Part shown: in pieces, positions 5,986-10,709 of the stretch | Layout of the letters: every line of letters begins with the position of its first letter | How positions within the stretch are numbered: position 1 is the first letter of the stretch | NCBI GenBank assembly: GCA_964526635.1 | Contig: CAZGLR010000115.1 | Location: 1 to 10,709, forward strand | DNA: 10,709 bases | Direction of reading: 5' to 3' | Source: CAZGLR01 sp964526635 | GTDB taxonomy: Bacteria; Zixibacteria; MSB-5A5; GN15; JAAZOE01 | Position numbers and translations under genes: made by a program | Notes under the pieces: model-generated | Databases searched by the model: none | Told to the model about the DNA's origin: nothing | The model's input: the letters and a program-made list of their open reading frames with translations, nothing else

Positions 5986-8900
5986 TTAAAACTCGGCGCC
6001 CAGCGAGAAGTAATGCTTGGTATGTGGCTCGACCGTCTTGTAATTGGTTCGCCAGGCCATGTCATACCGCAGAATAAAGATCCCCAGATTGGCCCGGGCA
6101 CCGAACCCGAAGCCCGATTTGATTCCCATCAGCTTGCCATCGGAGGCTCCTTTGAAGGAGGTATCGCCCTCATCCCAGACAGCGCCGATATCGGCAAACA
6201 GCGCGCCCGTAATGCTGGCCAGACCCAGGCGCAGGGGGAAGCGCATAATGAAGTAATCGATAAACGGAAAGCGCAGCTCCAGGTTGGTCACGGCATAGCG
6301 GGTACCGACCAGTTCGTAGTAGTCATAGCCGCGCAGCGGCGTCACCACTGAGGCGAAATACAAATTCTCGACATTGTACACTTCCGTGCCGACCGAGACC
6401 GAACCGATGCGATTGGTATTGCCGCCGAGGAAATAGTTCTTGCGCTGCGAGCCATTGGAGAATCCGCCGGCGAAGCGGAAGGAAAAGGTAAACGGTTTGA
6501 ACAGCGGCATATACTGGCGATAGTCGAGTTCGCCGGCATAGTAGTTAACCGTTTCCGATCCAAACAACGGCAGGGCGCCCTCGATCGTCGCCTTATAGCG
6601 ACGGCCTTTCATCGGACCGGTAATACCCCAAAGGACGGTATCGTGTATCCAGCTTAACGCGCCGGTCGTGACGCGCACGTTGCGGTTATCCAGATCGGGA
6701 TCGTCATAGAACTTGCGATCAATGAATACCGTCTGTGTATTCAGATCCAGCCGCGAGAATTTCGAGCGGGGCCATGACATGCCAAAGGACAGGCCATAGA
6801 AACGATCCGAAAACAGGTTGTCGACCGGGTCGAGATAATAATTTTTGGTATGAAACAAGCCGACATTGAAATCGACCTGCAACTTGTTATAGAGATAAAA
6901 GACCTGAATGTTGGATTGATCAATCGTATTGACCAGATCGGTGGCGACGTAGATCTGATGATCACCGAGATAATCGGAGAAGGCAAAAAACGTCTGACCC
7001 TGAAAGCCGAAGAATGTATCGTACTGGACTCCGCCCGAAATGAAATCAGGGGTAAATCTGGTTTTATAACTTTTGACACGATACTCGCCACCGGGCAGAC
7101 GGTTATCCAGGCCCTCGGCGCTGACGCTGTCCACCGGTTCTTCAAAGGCATAGGCCTCGCCGCTTTCCAGATCACTGCCGGGGCCGTAAAGGCCTGATGT
7201 GTCGCTGCTGTCGGACACGGTATCGCGGGAACCGATGTAAACAAAAGCATCATCGTCATCGATAGTCGCCTCAGCCTCGGTTCCGCTGTCATCGACAGCG
7301 GTGCTGTCGGAGGCCGTGCTGTCGGCACTTGTTGAGTCGGAGGAATCACCGGTCTTGAGGCTATCTTCATTCCGATCAACCCATGACATCCGTTCCGACC
7401 AGCGGTCACCGGGGAAATCGGGATCAAGTGCGGGCTTGGCCTCTGTGGTTTCTTCCATTCGGACGGTATCGACCGGCGTGGCGGCGAGAAGCGGATGATC
7501 ATCGGCCTGGCGGGCCCATTCGGCTGGATTATCATATTTACCCAGCACAAAATCGGTCGGCGTCAAAATACCGTTATCGCCCTTGGCTTCAACATCCTTG
7601 ATGACATAGACATCATAGCCGCCCTTGAAGAAAGTCGAAAAAGCTATTTTATCACCGTCGCCGGACCATGATGGTGACTTGGCGTTGGTCAGGGCATTGG
7701 TGACAGCGATGACGCGATCCTGCTCGATATAGTAAACATAGATATTTTCGATACCGTTGCGATCAGAGGCAAAAGCAATTTTGTTGCCGTCGGAGGAGAC
7801 GTCTGGTTCGGTGTTGTTGCCCGGTCCGACCGGCAATTCGAGAATTTCCCGGGCATCGAGATCATAGACAAACAGGTTATAACGGCCATAGAGAAATTCA
7901 GTGGAATCTATGATTGTGTAGTCGGAGGTATGCGGACGGTCGCTGGAAAAGGCGATACGCCGGCTGTCGGGATACCAGGAGACGTCAAGATCATCGTAGC
8001 GATCTTCGGTCAGGCGCGTAAGTTGCTCGGTTTCGAAATCATAGACAAAGAGATCACGCTGCGAATTGGAAATCGACGAAAAGGCAATCCTGGTGCCGTC
8101 GGGCGACCAGTCCGGGGAGATCGTTGACATGAGGCCGAAGTTTTTGGTTAAATACACATCACGGTCTTCCAGGGTGACGAATTTGAGCGCATCGACGCCG
8201 CGCGACTTGGAGACAAAAACCATGCTTTTGCCATCGGGCGAGAAGGACATCCCGGAAGTATACCAGCGGATTTCTTCAAGATCGGCGCTGCGCTGTCCCT
8301 TGACCAGCTTTTTGATGCGCTTGCCATCGATGGCCGAAATCAGGTGAATCTCGGTATAGCCATTGTAGTCCGTAAAAACGGCAAGGACTTCATCGATAGG
8401 ATGATACACCGGTTTTTCATTGAAATGCGATGGATCCTCTTCGTGATCAGTGAGGCTCTTGGCGAACTCCCCCGGTTCCTGACGCAGGGCTATATCAGGC
8501 CAGTACCGTTCCCGCATCTCTTTCTGGAATTTTTCAAAGAGCTCTTCCTCGGTAAGCCCGATCGAGGCTTTCAGCGCCCGGTCAGCAGTCAGCAGGGCTT
8601 TTCCCTTATGGAATATCTCGCCGATTTTTTCGACCCCCCAGGTATCGGCAATGTATTTGGTCAGGGCGAACCCGACCGTGTAGGCCAGGTAACCCATATA
8701 TCCCGGTGGACGCATGTAGTTCTGGACAGTGGCGTCGCGGACCATCATATCCGCGCGAACCGTCCAGCCACCGTTGGAGGAGTACTCAGCGTAGCCTTCG
8801 GCCAGCCAGAGCGGCTGCTGGAAGAGACGATTGGGGTTGAGCACGGCCTTGAAGAACTCGCCATAGATGAGATCATAGACGACAGCATGAGTTAATTCAT

Positions 8901-9315
8901 GATGCAGAAGATGGCGGAATTCTTCATAAGAGCCCATGAAATGGACAACAATTCGTTTTTTGAACGCTTCGGTGAAACCCTGGGTGCCCATCGAGGGTTC
9001 CTGGTTGATGATATTCGTCTGTTGGAAGTCGTTATGGGAGTTGTAGATAAATACCGGTAGCCGGACGCTCGAGAAGTAGTTGAGCTGTTTGGCGACGACA
9101 ACGTAGGCCTTTTCGAGCTCAGCGGCGGCAAATTCAGCCAGGTTTATACCATTGTCATAGAAGTAGATATCGAAATGGTCAGTCTGGATGTAATTCCAGT
9201 CAAAGGTGCGATATTGAACTTTGTTCTTGCCGAAATAAGTTTCCTGCGCCAGGATACCCGAAGCCAGGAGGCTGAAGAACACAACCAGGCAGATCAGGGT
9301 TGTCAATCGTCTCAT
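5986..9315 (-). CDS. Exported metalloprotease / TolB-like propeller / Omp85-like outer-membrane barrel protein
   Basis: A 1109-residue multidomain envelope protein without a name I recognise. Residues 1-23 are a signal peptide (MRR, hydrophobic core, ending ILA before Gln24). Residues about 30-275 resemble the Peptidase_MA family: HHELTH gives the zinc motif His139-Glu140-x-x-His143, and WLAEGYAEY supplies the probable third ligand Glu173, a gluzincin arrangement. Residues about 300-640 hold PD40/TolB-type propeller repeats (SFSPDGKSMVFVS, WSPDGTRIAFSS, WYPDSRRIAFSSD, SSDGNKIAFASD, WSGDGDKIAFS). Residues about 645-725 are an acidic Asp/Ser/Thr linker. Residues about 735-1109 are beta-rich with an LRGY motif near 993 and end in Phe (LGAEF), as in the Bacterial surface antigen (Omp85/D15) family. 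The start has an AAAGGA ribosome binding site with good spacing and gives a clean signal peptide. It lies 19 bp after murA, probably in one operon. The proposed layout is protease and propeller in the periplasm on an outer-membrane barrel; substrate unknown. Confidence 0.9.
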   Translation of the reverse strand: MRRLTTLICLVVFFSLLASGILAQETYFGKNKVQYRTFDWNYIQTDHFDIYFYDNGINLAEFAAAELEKAYVVVAKQLNYFSSVRLPVFIYNSHNDFQQTNIINQEPSMGTQGFTEAFKKRIVVHFMGSYEEFRHLLHHELTHAVVYDLIYGEFFKAVLNPNRLFQQPLWLAEGYAEYSSNGGWTVRADMMVRDATVQNYMRPPGYMGYLAYTVGFALTKYIADTWGVEKIGEIFHKGKALLTADRALKASIGLTEEELFEKFQKEMRERYWPDIALRQEPGEFAKSLTDHEEDPSHFNEKPVYHPIDEVLAVFTDYNGYTEIHLISAIDGKRIKKLVKGQRSADLEEIRWYTSGMSFSPDGKSMVFVSKSRGVDALKFVTLEDRDVYLTKNFGLMSTISPDWSPDGTRIAFSSISNSQRDLFVYDFETEQLTRLTEDRYDDLDVSWYPDSRRIAFSSDRPHTSDYTIIDSTEFLYGRYNLFVYDLDAREILELPVGPGNNTEPDVSSDGNKIAFASDRNGIENIYVYYIEQDRVIAVTNALTNAKSPSWSGDGDKIAFSTFFKGGYDVYVIKDVEAKGDNGILTPTDFVLGKYDNPAEWARQADDHPLLAATPVDTVRMEETTEAKPALDPDFPGDRWSERMSWVDRNEDSLKTGDSSDSTSADSTASDSTAVDDSGTEAEATIDDDDAFVYIGSRDTVSDSSDTSGLYGPGSDLESGEAYAFEEPVDSVSAEGLDNRLPGGEYRVKSYKTRFTPDFISGGVQYDTFFGFQGQTFFAFSDYLGDHQIYVATDLVNTIDQSNIQVFYLYNKLQVDFNVGLFHTKNYYLDPVDNLFSDRFYGLSFGMSWPRSKFSRLDLNTQTVFIDRKFYDDPDLDNRNVRVTTGALSWIHDTVLWGITGPMKGRRYKATIEGALPLFGSETVNYYAGELDYRQYMPLFKPFTFSFRFAGGFSNGSQRKNYFLGGNTNRIGSVSVGTEVYNVENLYFASVVTPLRGYDYYELVGTRYAVTNLELRFPFIDYFIMRFPLRLGLASITGALFADIGAVWDEGDTSFKGASDGKLMGIKSGFGFGARANLGIFILRYDMAWRTNYKTVEPHTKHYFSLGAEF
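7200..7380 (-). repeat. Acidic Ser/Thr/Asp linker, low-complexity coding region
   Basis: This part of the barrel gene encodes a run rich in Asp, Ser, Thr and Ala (DSSDSTSADSTASDSTAVDD), with few hydrophobic residues. The DNA contains short direct repeats, for example GTGCTGTCGG at 7301-7310 and 7316-7325 (plus-strand reading), a 15-bp period. It separates the propeller from the barrel and is probably a flexible spacer, prone to length change by slippage. Confidence 0.65.
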
Positions 9316-9334
9316 TATTATCGTCCTTTCGCGA

Positions 9335-10597
9335 TCAGGCAGCTATTCTCTTTATATCGGCACCCAACGACGATAGCTTTCCCTCTATCCGGTAATACCC
9401 GCGGTCGATATGGTACACGCGCAGGATTTCACTGGTTCCGGCGGCACCCAGTCCGGCGATGACCAGACCGGCGCCGGCCCGAATATCGGAAGCCATCACC
9501 GCAGCGCCATCGAGCTGCTTGACGCCATTGATCGTTGCTTCATTGGCGGCGACCGAGATGTCAGCCCCCAGTCGCCGGAGTTCCATTACGTGAGAGAAAC
9601 GATCTTCAAATACTGTCTCCCTGATTCTACTGGTTCCGCTTCCTCTGGTCAGGACCGCCACCAGGCAGGCCTGCAGATCGGTAGGAAATCCGGGGAAGGG
9701 AAACGTCACCGCATCGACCGGTGCAATTGTCTGCGGGGCAGTCAGTTTTATTCCGGACTTCAGTGTTTTAATCTCAGCACCGGCTTCCTTCAGTTTCTTT
9801 AACACAATTTCCAGATGTGAGGTTTCCGAACCATCCACAGTTATTGTGCCGCCGGAGGTCATGGCCGCCATCAAAAACGTCCCGGCTTCAAGACGATCAC
9901 CCATTACCGAATATTCAATTGCTTTTAAACTATTTACGCCCTCAACCACAATTGTTGGAGTCCCGGCGCCATAAATTTTTGCTCCGGCCTGATTGAGATA
10001 TTCGGCCAGATCAACGACTTCCGGGTCACAAGCGGCATTGATTATCGTCGTCTTACCTTTGGCCATCACCGCGCCATATAATAAATTCTCTGTTCCCGTA
10101 TGGCTGGGACGGTCAAAGTAAATGGTATCGCCGATCAGCCGCTTGGCCCGGGCAGTAATATACCCGCTGCTTTCACTGATTTCTGCGCCGAGGGCAGCAA
10201 ATCCTTTGATATGATAATTGACCGGCCGGGGGCCCAGAGAGCAGCCGCCGGGCAGTGAGATAACCGCCTCGCCCATCCTGGTCAGGATTGGTCCGAGAAC
10301 CAGAAACGAAGCCCGCATTTGTCTCATAAGATCATATGGTGCTGTGTTTTGCGTCAAATTGGCGGCATTGACAGTCATCGTCCGCGACTTTGTATCAAAT
10401 GATACCCGGGCGCCAAGATACTCCAGCATCTTTATTATGGTATGGATATCACGCAAGGGCGGAATATTATGCAAAACTGTCTCGCCCTCTTTGATCATGA
10501 GGGCTGCCGCGATTATAGGCAGGGCGGCGTTTTTGGCGCCCTCGACTGAAACCCGGCCGGAAAGCGGCCTGAGGCCATTGATTACAAACTTGTCCAT
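9335..10597 (-). CDS. murA: UDP-N-acetylglucosamine 1-carboxyvinyltransferase
   Basis: Transfers enolpyruvate from phosphoenolpyruvate to UDP-N-acetylglucosamine, the first committed step of peptidoglycan synthesis, in the cytoplasm. The 420 residues match the family length. Lys22-Asn23 in VEGAKNAALP, MRASFLVLGP at 94-103 and PGGCSLGPRPV at 116-126 are all present. Cys119 corresponds to the catalytic, fosfomycin-reactive Cys115 of E. coli; many resistant lineages have Asp here, so the target residue is the sensitive type. FPGFPTDLQA carries the conserved catalytic-base Asp. The ATG at 10597 has a GGGAG ribosome binding site 4 bases upstream, and the protein begins with the typical MDKFVINGLRPLSG. 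Only 19 bp separate its stop from the downstream barrel-protein gene, suggesting co-transcription. A possible sigma70 promoter lies at 10627-10656. Nothing appears truncated. Confidence 0.97.
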   Translation of the reverse strand: MDKFVINGLRPLSGRVSVEGAKNAALPIIAAALMIKEGETVLHNIPPLRDIHTIIKMLEYLGARVSFDTKSRTMTVNAANLTQNTAPYDLMRQMRASFLVLGPILTRMGEAVISLPGGCSLGPRPVNYHIKGFAALGAEISESSGYITARAKRLIGDTIYFDRPSHTGTENLLYGAVMAKGKTTIINAACDPEVVDLAEYLNQAGAKIYGAGTPTIVVEGVNSLKAIEYSVMGDRLEAGTFLMAAMTSGGTITVDGSETSHLEIVLKKLKEAGAEIKTLKSGIKLTAPQTIAPVDAVTFPFPGFPTDLQACLVAVLTRGSGTSRIRETVFEDRFSHVMELRRLGADISVAANEATINGVKQLDGAAVMASDIRAGAGLVIAGLGAAGTSEILRVYHIDRGYYRIEGKLSSLGADIKRIAA

Positions 10598-10626
10598 AAG
10601 TCTCCCGAAGCTAAAAAACCGATATC

Positions 10627-10656
10627 AGTGTACGGCCTAAAATATAATTAAGTCAA
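10627..10656 (-). promoter_or_regulatory. Possible sigma70 promoter of murA
   Basis: Read on the minus strand, TTGACT (plus 10651-10656, 5 of 6) is followed after 18 bp by TACACT (plus 10627-10632, 4 of 6). The spacer is AT-rich. Initiation near 10619 would leave a leader of about 20 nt before murA. It overlaps the possible coding fragment at the window edge, which weakens the call. Confidence 0.4.
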
Positions 10657-10709
10657 GTCCGTACTGTATGAGAGAATCAAGGTTCTCCTTGGAGACTCGG
10701 GCGCGGCCT
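10637..10709 (-). CDS. Possible C-terminal fragment of a gene upstream of murA
   Basis: One minus-strand frame is open from the window edge to a TAG at 10637-10639 and would encode 23 residues containing RVSKENLDSLIQYGLDLIIF, which has a plausible protein-like composition. It would end 39 bp before murA. No family is recognisable from so little sequence and the frame could be open by chance; the murA promoter proposed above lies within it. Confidence 0.22.
   Translation of the reverse strand, partial: GRARVSKENLDSLIQYGLDLIIF

Noticed and set aside
6741..7550. Minus-strand 269-residue frame inside the barrel gene
   Set aside because: Alternative frame of the same strand, rich in Ser/Pro/Ile/Arg with no domain; the 1109-residue frame has a signal peptide and recognisable domains.
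8344..8895. Plus-strand 183-residue frame opposite the metalloprotease domain
   Set aside because: Antisense shadow of a well-supported coding region, with no ribosome binding site or family resemblance.
10657..10709. Small inverted repeats near the right edge considered as a tRNA or terminator
   Set aside because: GAGAA/TTCTC is short, no T-run follows, and no TPsiC-arm (GTTCGA-type) sequence is present.

Overview
The window looks like chromosomal sequence from a Gram-negative (diderm) bacterium of moderate GC content. The evidence for a diderm is a peptidoglycan gene (murA) followed by a large secreted protein ending in an outer-membrane beta-barrel. The mixture (haem genes, a Lon-like protease, a histone H1-like protein and a metalloprotease/propeller/barrel protein) would suit an uncultivated lineage such as Zixibacteria or a relative in or near the FCB group. 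That placement is a guess from gene content, not a measurement.

Layout. (1) Positions 2-2255, plus strand: the 3' part of hemH (ferrochelatase), then hemY (protoporphyrinogen/coproporphyrinogen oxidase) starting one base after the hemH stop. These are the last steps of haem synthesis. (2) 2252-2680, minus strand: a small one-helix membrane protein with a PAS-like domain, convergent with hemY with a 4-bp overlap at the stops. (3) 2825-5254, plus strand: a COG1067-type Lon-like ATP-dependent protease with its own likely promoter, strong ribosome binding site and a good intrinsic terminator. (4) 5487-5909, plus strand: a very basic protein with histone H1-like Lys/Ala/Pro tails around a Myb/SANT-like helix-turn-helix. 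It has its own AT-rich promoter region and ends at a symmetric bidirectional terminator. (5) 5986-9315, minus strand: a 1109-residue exported protein combining a gluzincin-type metalloprotease, a TolB/PD40 beta-propeller, an acidic linker and an Omp85-like barrel. (6) 9335-10597, minus strand: murA, 19 bp upstream of that gene and probably co-transcribed with it. A likely promoter, and possibly the C-terminal end of another gene, lie upstream of murA at the right edge.

How they relate: the haem genes form one unit, and the Lon-like protease and H1-like protein are separate monocistronic units. murA and the barrel protein form an envelope-related minus-strand unit. No mobile element, CRISPR array, rRNA or tRNA was recognised, and all gaps between genes are under 300 bp. 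The two genes most deserving follow-up are the protease-propeller-barrel protein and the H1-like/Myb-like protein.
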